Shown here one piece after another: positions 8,260 to 16,017 of a stretch of 64,000 nucleotides of DNA; the stretch's first letter is position 1; the number at the start of each line of letters is the position of its first letter. The notes below the pieces were generated by a model, which saw nothing but the letters and a program-made list of their open reading frames with translations, made no database searches and was not told the origin of the DNA. A program made the position numbers and the translations under genes. Source of the DNA: Pseudobdellovibrionaceae bacterium (lineage in GTDB: Bacteria; Bdellovibrionota; Bdellovibrionia; Bdellovibrionales; Bdellovibrionaceae); assembly GCA_019637915.1 (NCBI GenBank), contig JAHBUV010000001.1:558001-622000 (forward strand), given 5' to 3'.

Positions 8260-8490
8260 TCAAGGCTGCGTGGCCACGACAGCGCTCGGCGCGGCCGGGA
8301 CGGGCAGTTCCTCCGCCGCCGGAGTGAACTCCCCGGAACTGCCGCTTTCACTGATCTGTTCTTTGACGAGGACTTCGGTCTGGGCCTGTCCTTCGGCGAC
8401 TTCGTCGATCAGGACGTTGAAATCAGCGACGCGCGCCTGGGCCAGCGAAGATCCGATCACCATCGACATCAGAATCAGAAGTTGTTTCAT
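8260..8490 (-). CDS. Small secreted protein of unknown function
   Basis: A 76-residue protein with a signal peptide (MKQLLILMSMVIGSSLAQA) followed by an acidic mature part rich in Glu, Ser, Ala and Pro. No cysteine, so not a lipoprotein. The start at 8490 follows GGGGGATTCG; an upstream in-frame ATG at 8583 would give an unlikely N-terminus. A hairpin-forming sequence (about 8512-8539) occupies its 5' leader. I recognise no family. Confidence 0.6.
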   Translation of the reverse strand: MKQLLILMSMVIGSSLAQARVADFNVLIDEVAEGQAQTEVLVKEQISESGSSGEFTPAAEELPVPAAPSAVVATQP

Positions 8491-8565
8491 CGAATCCCCC
8501 ATTGAAACAGCCGGGCCTGCTCTTTCAGAGAGCAAGGCCGGTGCCACGGGATTTGTTCGGCCGTG

Positions 8566-8591
8566 AAACGAAAAGCGCCTCACTTCGGCGC
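8566..8591 (-). terminator. Terminator-like hairpin downstream of the Xer gene
   Basis: On the minus strand GCGCC, a 7-base loop and GGCGC (8575-8591) are followed by TTTTCGTTT. It lies between the recombinase gene (stop at 8724) and the small secreted protein gene (start at 8490), in the right orientation to end transcripts from the former. Confidence 0.5.
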
Positions 8592-8723
8592 GAAAGACCC
8601 TGAAAACCCTGCCGAAGCCCCGACGCTGTCAAACAATCCTTCGACAGCTGTTCAGGCTCCGGCTTCCTTTTTCGGACCCAGGCGCATTCAACGTACCCGG
8701 GTCAGAAAAAACAACCTGGAACC

Positions 8724-9593
8724 CTATTCCTCGCTCAGGGGGTGCAGTTCGTCCACGGTGCGGCTGAGGACGCCGGTCGACACGGAGGTATAAATTTGAG
8801 TTGTTTGGATGCTGGCGTGACCGAGGAGCATCTGGATGGAGCGCAGATCGGCGCCGCCTTCGAGCAGCGCCGTGGCGCAACCATGGCGGAAGCGGTGGGG
8901 GTTCACCGGCTCCGGGAATCCCGCCTTCGCCGACCAGGCGGCGAGCCAGCGCCAGATGTCGACGCGCGAGGGACGATGGCCGCGGTCGTTCACGAGGATC
9001 GCCGGCATGGGCTCCTTCAACAGATGCGGGCGCACGTCACGCAGGTAATCGCTCAGGTGATTGGCCAGAGCCTCCGTCAACGGCACCAGGCGCTCCTTGC
9101 TGCCCTTGCCGACGATGCGCACCCAGCGCTCGGTGGGATTGTAGTCGTTCAGATTCAGGCCCACGAGCTCGCTGACCCGGCAACCCAGGCCGTACAGGAA
9201 CATCAGGGTCAAACGGTTGCGGGAATCGCGGTGGGGATCGCCGCTTTCGGAGGCCGCGATGAACAGGCGGTCGAATTCCTCCGGCGTCAGGCTCTTCGGC
9301 AAGGCCACCTTGACCCGCGGCGGGCGCAGTTCGCGCAGCTCGGGGCAGGTCATGCCCTGGCCTTCGCAGAAGCGGAAGTAGGTGCGCAGGCTCGAGATGA
9401 TGCGCGCCTGCGAGCGCACCGAGAGCTTGTGCTTTTTCATGAACTCGTAGAAGCCGCCGACGTTCTTGCCGCCTTCGGCGCGGTAGTTTTTCCACAGCTC
9501 CAGGTCGCGGCGGTACGCCATGACGGTGTTGAGCGAACGGCCGCGGATGTTTTGGAGATCATCGAAGAAGTCGATCCACAGTGGCAATTCCAT
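8724..9593 (-). CDS. Xer-type tyrosine recombinase
   Basis: A 289-residue tyrosine recombinase of XerC/XerD size. An N-terminal SAM-like DNA-binding domain (about 1-95, with FFDDLQNIRGRSLNTVMAYR) precedes the catalytic domain. All catalytic residues are visible: Arg in GLGCRVSELVGL, Lys in GKGSKERLVPL, His-x-x-Arg in HRFRHGCAT, His in LLGHASIQTT and the nucleophilic Tyr in QIYTSV. Xer enzymes resolve chromosome dimers at dif. Whether this is the XerC or XerD partner cannot be decided here; an integrase function is less likely given the length and lack of phage genes. A terminator separates it from the upstream lipoprotein gene, so it is probably transcribed alone. Confidence 0.88.
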   Translation of the reverse strand: MELPLWIDFFDDLQNIRGRSLNTVMAYRRDLELWKNYRAEGGKNVGGFYEFMKKHKLSVRSQARIISSLRTYFRFCEGQGMTCPELRELRPPRVKVALPKSLTPEEFDRLFIAASESGDPHRDSRNRLTLMFLYGLGCRVSELVGLNLNDYNPTERWVRIVGKGSKERLVPLTEALANHLSDYLRDVRPHLLKEPMPAILVNDRGHRPSRVDIWRWLAAWSAKAGFPEPVNPHRFRHGCATALLEGGADLRSIQMLLGHASIQTTQIYTSVSTGVLSRTVDELHPLSEE

Positions 9594-9611
9594 GCCCCGA
9601 TCAGATCACAA

Positions 9612-9646
9612 GAAAAAAAACCCCGCAAGCACCTTGCGGGGTTTTT
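9612..9646 (-). terminator. Strong rho-independent terminator
   Basis: CCCCGCAAG (9621-9629), a 3-base loop and CTTGCGGGG (9633-9641) form a perfect stem. On the minus strand it is followed by eight T (9613-9620 on the plus strand are A), and on the plus strand by five T, so it could work in both directions. It ends the two-lipoprotein operon and insulates the Xer gene. Confidence 0.9.
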
Positions 9647-9669
9647 CGAGAAGGATGGGAAAGACCGGA

Positions 9670-10239
9670 TCAATTCAGCGGGAAACCGGGATCCTGAGGG
9701 CAATTCGCGAAGTACAGCGTGCCGCTCATGCGACCTTGCGTGCCGAAATAATCGCCCTCGAACGCGATGGTCATGCCGGCCATGCCGCCGACCAGTTGCG
9801 CCTGCTGAATGGCGTAGTAACCGGAACCGCCGCTCTTGTTGCCGGGAACGACCGTGGCCACCTGATAAGTGCCGCCCGGCATGTAACCGCAGTAGGTCGA
9901 CAAGGCGCTGAAAGTGATGGTGCCCGCCAGGGCGTAGCGGCCCTGGTAGGTGATCGGCGGGGCCGAGCCCGTCATCTGCGAGGAGTATTGCGCCTGCTGG
10001 ATCGACATCAGGTCGCCGAGCATCTGCATGTTGAAGGTGATCTGACCGGCGGCGCCCGAGTATTGCATCGGTTGCTGGAACAGAACCTGGGCGTTCATGC
10101 CGGCGCAGCTCGGGCACTGACTGATGCCCCAGGGAGTGCTGGCGCTTTCGCCGCCGTTGCCGCCTTTCTGACAGGCCGTGAGGCTCAGCAGACCGGCCAG
10201 GAGGGCCGCGGTGAAGAAGTGCAGTTTCAACTTTTTCAT
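9670..10239 (-). CDS. Lipoprotein of unknown function, second gene of a lipoprotein pair
   Basis: A 189-residue protein with a type II signal peptide; the lipobox is LTAC, giving lipidated Cys followed by QKGGNGG. The mature part is rich in Gly, Gln, Met and aromatic residues (QYSGAAGQITFNMQM, YCGYMPGGTYQVATVV) with a CPSC pair near the start, suggesting a small beta-rich periplasmic or surface domain. The start at 10239 follows GAGAGG; three further in-frame ATGs upstream come from a 9-base tandem repeat. It begins 29 bases after the stop of another lipoprotein gene and is followed by a strong terminator. No family recognised. Confidence 0.8.
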   Translation of the reverse strand: MKKLKLHFFTAALLAGLLSLTACQKGGNGGESASTPWGISQCPSCAGMNAQVLFQQPMQYSGAAGQITFNMQMLGDLMSIQQAQYSSQMTGSAPPITYQGRYALAGTITFSALSTYCGYMPGGTYQVATVVPGNKSGGSGYYAIQQAQLVGGMAGMTIAFEGDYFGTQGRMSGTLYFANCPQDPGFPLN

Positions 10240-10248
10240 AACATCCTC

Positions 10249-10274
10249 TCTCATTTCTCTCATTTCTCTCATTT
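10249..10274. repeat. 9-base tandem repeat (three units) at the lipoprotein-gene junction
   Basis: TCTCATTTC occurs three times in a row (last unit ends in G). On the minus strand this reads ATGAGAGAA repeatedly, overlapping the stop codon of the upstream lipoprotein gene and supplying purine-rich Shine-Dalgarno-like GAGAG copies before the next start. Copy-number change would shift spacing of the ribosome-binding region. Confidence 0.7.
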
Positions 10275-11018
10275 GAAAGCCTGGGGCAGGGACAAGCCGC
10301 TGAAGGTTCCGAGTTTGCGGTACGTATCCGTGGGTTCAACGCCGGCCTTGGTCGACACGGCCCACGAGCGGCAGTCAAAGGGGCCGCCCTCGACGTGCCA
10401 GCACTTGCGGTACGGGCTCTGCGGCGCTTGCGAGGCCGGGAAATTGCGGTACCAGATCGAACCGCCCAGCACCGTGGTGTTCAGGCCGTCGCCGTTGCCT
10501 TGCGAACTGACCGAGTCGATCACCAGCACGATGGCGCCGTAAGAGTCCTGGAAGTAACCCGTGAACTTCGAGGAGTTCTGGAACCAGAAGTTGTGCTGGT
10601 ATTCCTTCAGGTAGTTGTAGTTGTTGTACTCGATCTTGTTGTTCACGCCCGTGCCCGACAGGAACACGCCCTCGTAGCGCATGTTGTTGTCGGTGTAACC
10701 GATGCGCACCGAGCCCGAGAACAGGTTCGTGCCGTCGTTCTGCAGATCCACCTGCACCGTGTAGTCCGTCGGGTAGTTCAAAGGACGGATGGCCACGTAG
10801 GAGTTCATCTCTTCGAAGGACACCGGCACGAACGTCACCTTGTTGGACCCGGCGGCGCCGCTGCCGCCGCCACCGTCGCCCGGCGGGATCTGCGGTTCCC
10901 AATCCTGACCGTTGTCGATGATCGAACCGCTCGAGGCGTCCATGGCGGTGAATTTATTCGAACAGCCCATCGCGAGCAGGGCCGTGAGCGCCAGCAGCAG
11001 ATGTTTCGTGTTTTTCAT
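10269..11018 (-). CDS. Lipoprotein of unknown function, first gene of a lipoprotein pair
   Basis: A 249-residue lipoprotein with the signal MKNTKHLLLALTALLAMGC (lipobox AMGC). A Gly-rich linker (PPGDGGGGSGAAGSN, about 47-58) is followed by a beta-rich domain with many Asn, Tyr and Phe residues (NNMRYEGVF, YNNYNYLKEYQHNFWFQNSS), and two late cysteines (KCWHVEGGPFDC) that could form a disulfide. The start is preceded by AGAGGTGATTT. It heads a two-gene operon with the next lipoprotein. The family is unknown to me; an outer-membrane, surface or periplasmic location is inferred from the lipobox. Confidence 0.82.
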   Translation of the reverse strand: MKNTKHLLLALTALLAMGCSNKFTAMDASSGSIIDNGQDWEPQIPPGDGGGGSGAAGSNKVTFVPVSFEEMNSYVAIRPLNYPTDYTVQVDLQNDGTNLFSGSVRIGYTDNNMRYEGVFLSGTGVNNKIEYNNYNYLKEYQHNFWFQNSSKFTGYFQDSYGAIVLVIDSVSSQGNGDGLNTTVLGGSIWYRNFPASQAPQSPYRKCWHVEGGPFDCRSWAVSTKAGVEPTDTYRKLGTFSGLSLPQAFK

Positions 11019-11329
11019 AAATCACCTCTTTCAAGCGGGCTCCCGGTTTCGGGGGCCTCACTTGACTGAGTCTGATGCCAAGGTCGTGCCGAAGCGGGCC
11101 CGCGGCGCAAATCCGCGGAATCAGGTGGCTTCAAGCTCCGGGTGTCTCGAAAGAAGACGAAGTGCCCCTGTCCGTCCCTCGACAAGGGACGAAGATTGGC
11201 AGTCACCCTCCCCAAAGTGTCAAAAGGATCGACTCAGGCTGAGACACTTGAGATTTCCAACGGAAGCCGCTGAAATTCCGGTCAAGTTTCCAAAAATTAG
11301 ACCGATCTGACTTATATCGAGGTGATCAA
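11019..11329. other. Divergent intergenic region upstream of the lipoprotein pair
   Basis: This 311-base gap holds the leader of the minus-strand lipoprotein operon and, to the right, the leader of a tiny plus-strand ORF. AGTGTC and GACACT form an inverted repeat around 11215-11255. TTATAT at 11312-11317 could serve as a -10 element for the small ORF, though no good -35 is seen. No RNA gene recognised. Confidence 0.35.
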
Positions 11330-11410
11330 ATGGTGACGACCAATATTTACAGCTTGATTGCGTTCATGACGGTGAGTCTCTTCGCCGCCAGAGTGTTCTT
11401 CAGCTTTTAG
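11330..11410 (+). CDS. 26-residue putative membrane peptide
   Basis: A 26-codon ORF preceded by GAGGTGATCAA, a near-ideal ribosome-binding site. The peptide is hydrophobic (IYSLIAFMTVSLFAARVFF) and could form one transmembrane helix. It ends in convergent overlap with the 3' end of the SpoIID-like gene. Only the ribosome-binding site and hydrophobicity support it; no family is known. Confidence 0.4.
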   Translation: MVTTNIYSLIAFMTVSLFAARVFFSF

Positions 11411-12564
11411 TTCCGTTTCGAAACCGGCGCGCTGAGCCGCGCCTTCGGATAATAGTGCGACAGGATTTTTTCCGCCGTCTCGCCCTTTTTTCCCATCACC
11501 TGGCTCCCCCACTGGCACAGACCCACGCCGTGACCGAAGCCCCGGCCGCGGAACTCGAGCCCCCCGTCCGATTCCTTCCAGTCGAAATTCGTGCTGCGCA
11601 ATTCCGCCGCCCCCACGGACAAACGAAATTCATTGGCATTGAGGCGCTTCACGCCGGCCGGCGTGCGCACATCGACGCCGATCACCCGCCCGTCGGCGAG
11701 CGAGGGCACGAGGCTCAGCCCCAGCACGCGCAGGCCCTGCAGGTTTTTCGCGAGCCGCGCGGTGAGTTCCCGCCAGGTGAGGCGCAAGGACCACTGCGCC
11801 GCCGGGCTGACCGGGCAGCTTTCATCGACGGCGACGCCCATGCCGGGATCGCCGCCCCACACGCGGGCCGAATCGACGGTGCGGCCGCCGCAGTCGGCGT
11901 GATAGTAGGCCTTCAGCACGCGCCGGTCCGGATCCAGCAGGATCAAACCGTCGGTGGACTTCACCGCCTCGCGGACCAGGGCCCACTCCTCGATCTTGTC
12001 GGGATCGTAGCGGAAGACCTGATCCTCCACCGTGGCCTCGAGATCCCAGGATTCCCCGCGCCGGGATTCGCGCACGGCGAGCGCGTAAGAGCGCGCCGCC
12101 ACGGTCTGGGCCTTCAAGGTTTCAAGGGGCCACTTCGGCGGCATCTCGTGGGCCACGACGCCGGTCAGATAATCGCGCAGGTTCATCGTCGCCACGATGG
12201 CGAAGCCGCCGCCCCGGGCCCGCAGGCTCAGGCGCTCCGGATAAGCCTGGCGCGGGCCGCGCAGGAATTGCCCGCGCACTTCCAGCACGGGACCGCGCAG
12301 GGTCAGACGCCGTTCCTCGCCGCCGACCTCGTCGATCTGCCAGTGATGGCGGGTCGACGACCAGCGCAGGTTCCAGCGCGATTGCCGGAGCAGATCCACC
12401 GGCGCCGTGTCGCCGATGAAGCGGAGGCCCTGGCCGGCCAGGGTGATGTCCTTCACGGATTTTTCCACCCGCACGCGCACCAGCTCCTCGACGTCGCGGC
12501 CGGGGGAAGCGCCGGCGACGGCGGGCAGAATGAGGGAAATCATCAGGGGCAGCCACAGATCCAT
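11407..12564 (-). CDS. SpoIID/LytB domain protein
   Basis: A 385-residue exported protein with a short signal peptide (about 1-19). The SpoIID/LytB domain is clear: YLTGVVAHEMPPKWPLETLKAQ and TVAARSYAL (about 134-165), YYHADCGGRT, and the C-terminal GRGFGHGVGLCQWGSQ with ILSHYYP. In sporulators SpoIID is a lytic transglycosylase acting on denuded peptidoglycan, and LytB modulates amidases; homologues in Gram-negative bacteria are thought to act on peptidoglycan. The conserved Glu of AHEMP, catalytic in SpoIID, is present. I infer cell-wall remodelling in the periplasm. It lies 39 bases downstream of the UDG-like gene on the same strand. Confidence 0.85.
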   Translation of the reverse strand: MDLWLPLMISLILPAVAGASPGRDVEELVRVRVEKSVKDITLAGQGLRFIGDTAPVDLLRQSRWNLRWSSTRHHWQIDEVGGEERRLTLRGPVLEVRGQFLRGPRQAYPERLSLRARGGGFAIVATMNLRDYLTGVVAHEMPPKWPLETLKAQTVAARSYALAVRESRRGESWDLEATVEDQVFRYDPDKIEEWALVREAVKSTDGLILLDPDRRVLKAYYHADCGGRTVDSARVWGGDPGMGVAVDESCPVSPAAQWSLRLTWRELTARLAKNLQGLRVLGLSLVPSLADGRVIGVDVRTPAGVKRLNANEFRLSVGAAELRSTNFDWKESDGGLEFRGRGFGHGVGLCQWGSQVMGKKGETAEKILSHYYPKARLSAPVSKRN

Positions 12565-12603
12565 CCCTTCGATGAGAGCACGGTCCTTGGTCTTGCCGGG
12601 AGT

Positions 12604-13140
12604 CTAGTTTTTGCGGGAAGGCGCGGCGCTCGCGCCGAGGGACCTCATGACGATCTGCAGATCGCCCCAGGCCGTTCTCTTCAGATCGGGGGCCTGCAAT
12701 AAATTTTGCGGAGAAAAACTTTCCAGGACCTTGGACGGGCCCAAGACATGCAGTTCCGGCCGGCGATTCGGCGCCGGCGACAGAATCAGCGAGACCGCGG
12801 CGGGATAGGTTTCCAGCACCTGCAACAGCACGCCCTCCAGATCCTCGCGGGCGGTCTCGATCTCCAGCACGCGCCGCGAACCGAGGTTCATGGCGCCTTT
12901 CATCTTGTCCCACAGCTCGGCGGTCTCGCCCTGGAAGAGCGCGCCCTCGCCGGCGTGAAGCACCAGCAGATCGAATTCCTGCGGCGGCGGCCAATGCCCC
13001 GTGCGGGTGTGGGCGACGGGCGTGAGTTCGCGCTCCGGCTGATCGGTCGCGCGCGGCTGGATGACCTGGTTCACGCCCAGGACGTCCTTCACGTATTGCA
13101 GGTAATCTTGCACCTCATCGCTCACGTCCTGGTGATACAC
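12604..13140 (-). CDS. Degenerate uracil-DNA glycosylase (family 4/5)-like protein, probably non-catalytic
   Basis: The C-terminus, NLLQAPDLKRTAWGDLQIVM, closely resembles the end of family 4 uracil-DNA glycosylases (HPAYLLRxPxxKRxxWxDLQxVM), and LFQGETAELWDKMKGAMNL resembles their PFVGxAGxLLDKML segment. The catalytic elements look lost: GEAPG is replaced by HAGEGAL and the HP of HPxxLLR is SP. FeS cysteines are absent. I infer a UDG-fold protein without glycosylase activity. A GTG start at 13140 is preferred (GGCGGGGG upstream; the family-like sequence begins there); an ATG at 13254 would add 38 unconvincing residues and overlap the divergent promoter region. Assignment is by eye. Confidence 0.6.
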   Translation of the reverse strand: MYHQDVSDEVQDYLQYVKDVLGVNQVIQPRATDQPERELTPVAHTRTGHWPPPQEFDLLVLHAGEGALFQGETAELWDKMKGAMNLGSRRVLEIETAREDLEGVLLQVLETYPAAVSLILSPAPNRRPELHVLGPSKVLESFSPQNLLQAPDLKRTAWGDLQIVMRSLGASAAPSRKN

Positions 13141-13268
13141 GGGCCCCCGCCCATGATCCAGCCTTTTTCGCGGGGCAGTAACCGGATTTCTTTCCTGGAC
13201 CGTCTCAAGTTGGGACGGGATCCGCCGATCAGAAAAGCAGGACGCTTTTCTCAAAGGAGCAGGACGCC

Positions 13269-13475
13269 ATGGAGATCTTTCGTTTCAACATCTCTCATCA
13301 CGAGGAACTGAACCGCCAGGAAACCTTCAAACAAAGCGTCAACCTCTGCCCCGCCTGCGGCACCGTGAAGAACTTCGAAGTGCAATTCACCCTGGAAGCC
13401 AAAACCGAAGTGCACGAGGTCGCCGACTGCCCCGCTTGCGGCCACACGGCCGCGTCGTTTCACCCGGTGCATTGA
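13269..13475 (+). CDS. Small zinc-ribbon protein
   Basis: A 68-residue protein with two CPACG knuckles (about residues 27-31 and 54-58), typical of a four-cysteine zinc ribbon, followed by two histidines at the C-terminus. The start is preceded by AAGGAGCAGG. It is transcribed divergently from the UDG-like gene and followed three bases after its stop by a 7-bp GC-rich stem. The function is unknown; zinc-mediated nucleic-acid or protein binding is the general expectation for such ribbons. Confidence 0.8.
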   Translation: MEIFRFNISHHEELNRQETFKQSVNLCPACGTVKNFEVQFTLEAKTEVHEVADCPACGHTAASFHPVH

Positions 13476-13764
13476 GACGCTTTCACGAGCCGCTTGAAAG
13501 CGCCCTCACTCCAGGACCCGCCCCCCATTTCCGGATTTCGTTCCTTGCTTTCCTTGCCCCCTTCTTCCCGAGCCAAGAAAAGGCTCCCCGCTTTCTGCAT
13601 AAATCCTCAAAATCTTTGTTGAAAATTGACCTGATGCCGTTGTGTGTACAAACGGCTCAGATGATGATAGGATTTGGGGAGTTGATGGGCCGTCATCTAC
13701 AAAATCCGGACCCACAAACTGATCACCATGTGGCCGGATCGACAGCTTCACCGGAGGTATCGGG
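13476..13764. other. Intergenic region with 3' hairpin and candidate operator
   Basis: CGCTTTC (13478-13484) and GAAAGCG (13496-13502) form a hairpin right after the zinc-ribbon gene, without a T tract. Around 13632-13650 the sequence CCGTTGTGTGTACAAACGG is partly dyad-symmetric (CCGTT/AACGG outer arms) and lies near a TTGACC hexamer, a plausible site for autoregulation by the CopG-like protein downstream. No other feature seen. Confidence 0.35.
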
Positions 13765-14085
13765 ATGAATAAGAAAAAGGATTCCGATTTATCGGCGATG
13801 GAAAAAAAGATGTCCCAAGATCCTTCCTGGAAGTCCGCCGGCAAGGAACGGCTTCACCGCGCCAAAAATAAAATCGAAGAGGCCGTCCAGCAACTGAAGG
13901 ACGAGCGCGTGAACATCCGTTTTTCCAAGGACGATCTGAGCGCGCTGAAACAACGGGCGATCGCGGAAGGCATCCCTTACCAGACTCTGCTGGGCAGCAT
14001 CGTTCACCGCTACGTCACCGGCCGTCTGGTCGACGTGGAGGATGCGCGGATGGCCCTGGAGGCCTTGCTGAAAAAGCGCGGCTGA
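13765..14085 (+). CDS. CopG/BrnA-like antitoxin-type DNA-binding protein, without a toxin partner
   Basis: A 106-residue protein whose C-terminal half (about 52-85) reads VNIRFSKDDLSALKQRAIAE then GIPYQTLLGSIVHRYVTGRL, the ribbon-helix-helix pattern shared by CopG-type antitoxins such as BrnA-like proteins. The N-terminal half is charged and helical. The start follows GGAGG. Such antitoxins normally sit next to a toxin gene, but the neighbours are a zinc-ribbon gene and, convergently, uvrC, so this looks like an orphan regulator or a TA remnant. Autoregulation at the upstream dyad is plausible. Confidence 0.72.
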   Translation: MNKKKDSDLSAMEKKMSQDPSWKSAGKERLHRAKNKIEEAVQQLKDERVNIRFSKDDLSALKQRAIAEGIPYQTLLGSIVHRYVTGRLVDVEDARMALEALLKKRG

Positions 14086-14088
14086 GCT

Positions 14089-16017
14089 TCAGTCGACCGG
14101 GATCTTGAAGCCCGGCGAGGTGTCGGCGTCGAGGTCTTCCTTCTCCCCGCCGTCGTCCTCGTCGTTCAGGTGGAGCAGGATGCGCTCGGCGAGCACGCGG
14201 TGGAAGCCCTTGATCTGGGCGATCTCTTCCGGGTCGGCGGCGCGGATCTCCTCCACCGAGCCGAACCGCTGCAGCAGGGCCTGCTTGCGTTTTTCCCCCA
14301 GCCCCACGATGGCGTCGAGCTCGCTCGACAGGCTCGTGTTCTCGCGCAGCTTGCGGTGATAGGTGATGGCGAAGCGGTGGGCCTCGTCGCGGATGCCGAC
14401 GAGAATGTGCAGGCCCTCCGAGTTCGAGCGGAAGGTCACGGGGTTCGAACGCCCCGGCAGGAAAAAACGCTCTTCCGTCGAGCGCACCTCGCGGGCCTGG
14501 AAATCGCTCTCGGTGCGGGCCTTGGCGAGACCGACCACCGGGATGTCCTTGCGGCCGATCTCCTCGAGAATGCGCAGGGCCTGCGTCAGCTGCCCCTTGC
14601 CGCCGTCGATGACGAGCAGATCCGGGTTCTCGTACTCGGTGTGGCGGAAACGCCGCGAGAGGACCTCGCGCATGGAGGCGAAGTCGTCCGTGCCGACGAC
14701 GGTCTTGATCTTGTAACGCCGGTAATGCTCGCGGGCCGGCACGCCGTCCTCGAAAACCACCTGCGAGGCCACCGTCTCCGCCCCCTGGAACGTCGAGATG
14801 TCGTAGCACTCGATGCGGCGGGGCCGCGCCGGCAGGTGCAGCTTCTCCCTGATCTCATCGAGGCCCGCCATCTTCTCTTCCGATTTCGAGACGTACTTGG
14901 CGAAATGCGCCTCGGCGTTGCGTTCGGCCATGTCGACGAGCTCGCGGCCCTTCTCGCCGACGGCGAAGCGCACCGTCGCCGCGTGGCCCGAGCGCTCCTT
15001 CAAGACGGCCTCCAGCAGCTTCATCATGTCGCTGCCGATCTCGGCGCCGAGCAGGACCTCGTCCGGGATGAAGTTGTCCTCGTAGTACTGGTTGGCGAAA
15101 TCCACCAGCCACTCGCGCACGTCCTCCAACGGATCATGGGGGTCGATCTGCGGCAGGAAGTGCGAGCGCGTGCCCAGCACCCGGCCGGCGCGCACGTGCA
15201 CGGTCTCAACCAACGTGCCGCGCTCGTCGCCGAAGAACCCGATCGCGTCCTGGTCCTTGTCGCTCGTGTCGTTGATGACGGCCTGCTTCTGCAGGATGGC
15301 CTTCACCGCCTCGATGGAATCCCGCAGGCGCGCCGCCACCTCGAATTTCTCCTCGTCGGCGGATTTCATCATGCGCTCCTTGAGGGCGGCCAGCACCTTG
15401 CGGTTCTGGCCCTTCAGGAACAGTTTCGCGCCCTCGACCTCGTGACGGTACTCCTCGCGGCTCACGTAGCGCACGCAAGGGGCCGAGCAGCGCCCGATCT
15501 GATGGGTCAGGCAGGGCCGCGTGCGCGTGCGGAACATGACGTCCGTGCAGTCGCGGATCTTGAACGTGCGGTTGAGGAAACGGATCGTGCCGTGCACGGC
15601 GAAGCCGCTCGTGTAAGGGCCGAAGTACAAAGACCCGTCCTTCTTCACCTTGCGCGCCAGGTACAACCGCGGGAAATCGTCGTTCCAGCTGAACTTGATG
15701 TAGGGGTAAGCCTTGTCGTCGCGCAGCCGGATGTTGTACTTCGGCCGGTGCTTCTTGATCAGCGAGGCCTCCAGCAGGAAGGCCTCCACCTCGGTCTTCG
15801 TCAGGATGTACTCGATCTCGTTCAGGGCCTGCACGAGGAGCCGCGTCTTCGGCGTGAGCTCGCCCTCGCCCAGGTAGGAGCGCACGCGGTTGCGCAGGTT
15901 CTTCGCCTTGCCGACGTAGATGATCTTCTCGGCGGCGTTTTTCATGATGTAAACGCCGCTCTGAGTGGGGAAATCGCGAACCTTGAGGCGCAGTTCCTCA
16001 GTCCGACTTGAGGCCAT
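14089..16017 (-). CDS. uvrC: Excinuclease ABC subunit C
   Basis: A 642-residue UvrC, normal length. The GIY-YIG nuclease domain is N-terminal ([25 protein letters not shown]), followed by a cysteine cluster region (CSAPC), a UVR domain ([16 protein letters not shown], about 215-232), the RNase H-like 5' nuclease domain ([16 protein letters not shown]), and a C-terminal helix-hairpin-helix pair ([20 protein letters not shown]). UvrC makes both incisions around a lesion in nucleotide-excision repair after UvrB loading. Its start lies inside the 3' end of uvrB (20-base overlap), implying translational coupling. Confidence 0.97.
   Translation of the reverse strand: MASSRTEELRLKVRDFPTQSGVYIMKNAAEKIIYVGKAKNLRNRVRSYLGEGELTPKTRLLVQALNEIEYILTKTEVEAFLLEASLIKKHRPKYNIRLRDDKAYPYIKFSWNDDFPRLYLARKVKKDGSLYFGPYTSGFAVHGTIRFLNRTFKIRDCTDVMFRTRTRPCLTHQIGRCSAPCVRYVSREEYRHEVEGAKLFLKGQNRKVLAALKERMMKSADEEKFEVAARLRDSIEAVKAILQKQAVINDTSDKDQDAIGFFGDERGTLVETVHVRAGRVLGTRSHFLPQIDPHDPLEDVREWLVDFANQYYEDNFIPDEVLLGAEIGSDMMKLLEAVLKERSGHAATVRFAVGEKGRELVDMAERNAEAHFAKYVSKSEEKMAGLDEIREKLHLPARPRRIECYDISTFQGAETVASQVVFEDGVPAREHYRRYKIKTVVGTDDFASMREVLSRRFRHTEYENPDLLVIDGGKGQLTQALRILEEIGRKDIPVVGLAKARTESDFQAREVRSTEERFFLPGRSNPVTFRSNSEGLHILVGIRDEAHRFAITYHRKLRENTSLSSELDAIVGLGEKRKQALLQRFGSVEEIRAADPEEIAQIKGFHRVLAERILLHLNDEDDGGEKEDLDADTSPGFKIPVD

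Noticed and set aside
8018-9593. Prophage or integrative element using tRNA-Cys as attachment site with the Xer-like recombinase
   Set aside because: The recombinase is XerC/D sized, no phage or conjugation genes lie nearby, and no duplicated tRNA 3' end was seen.
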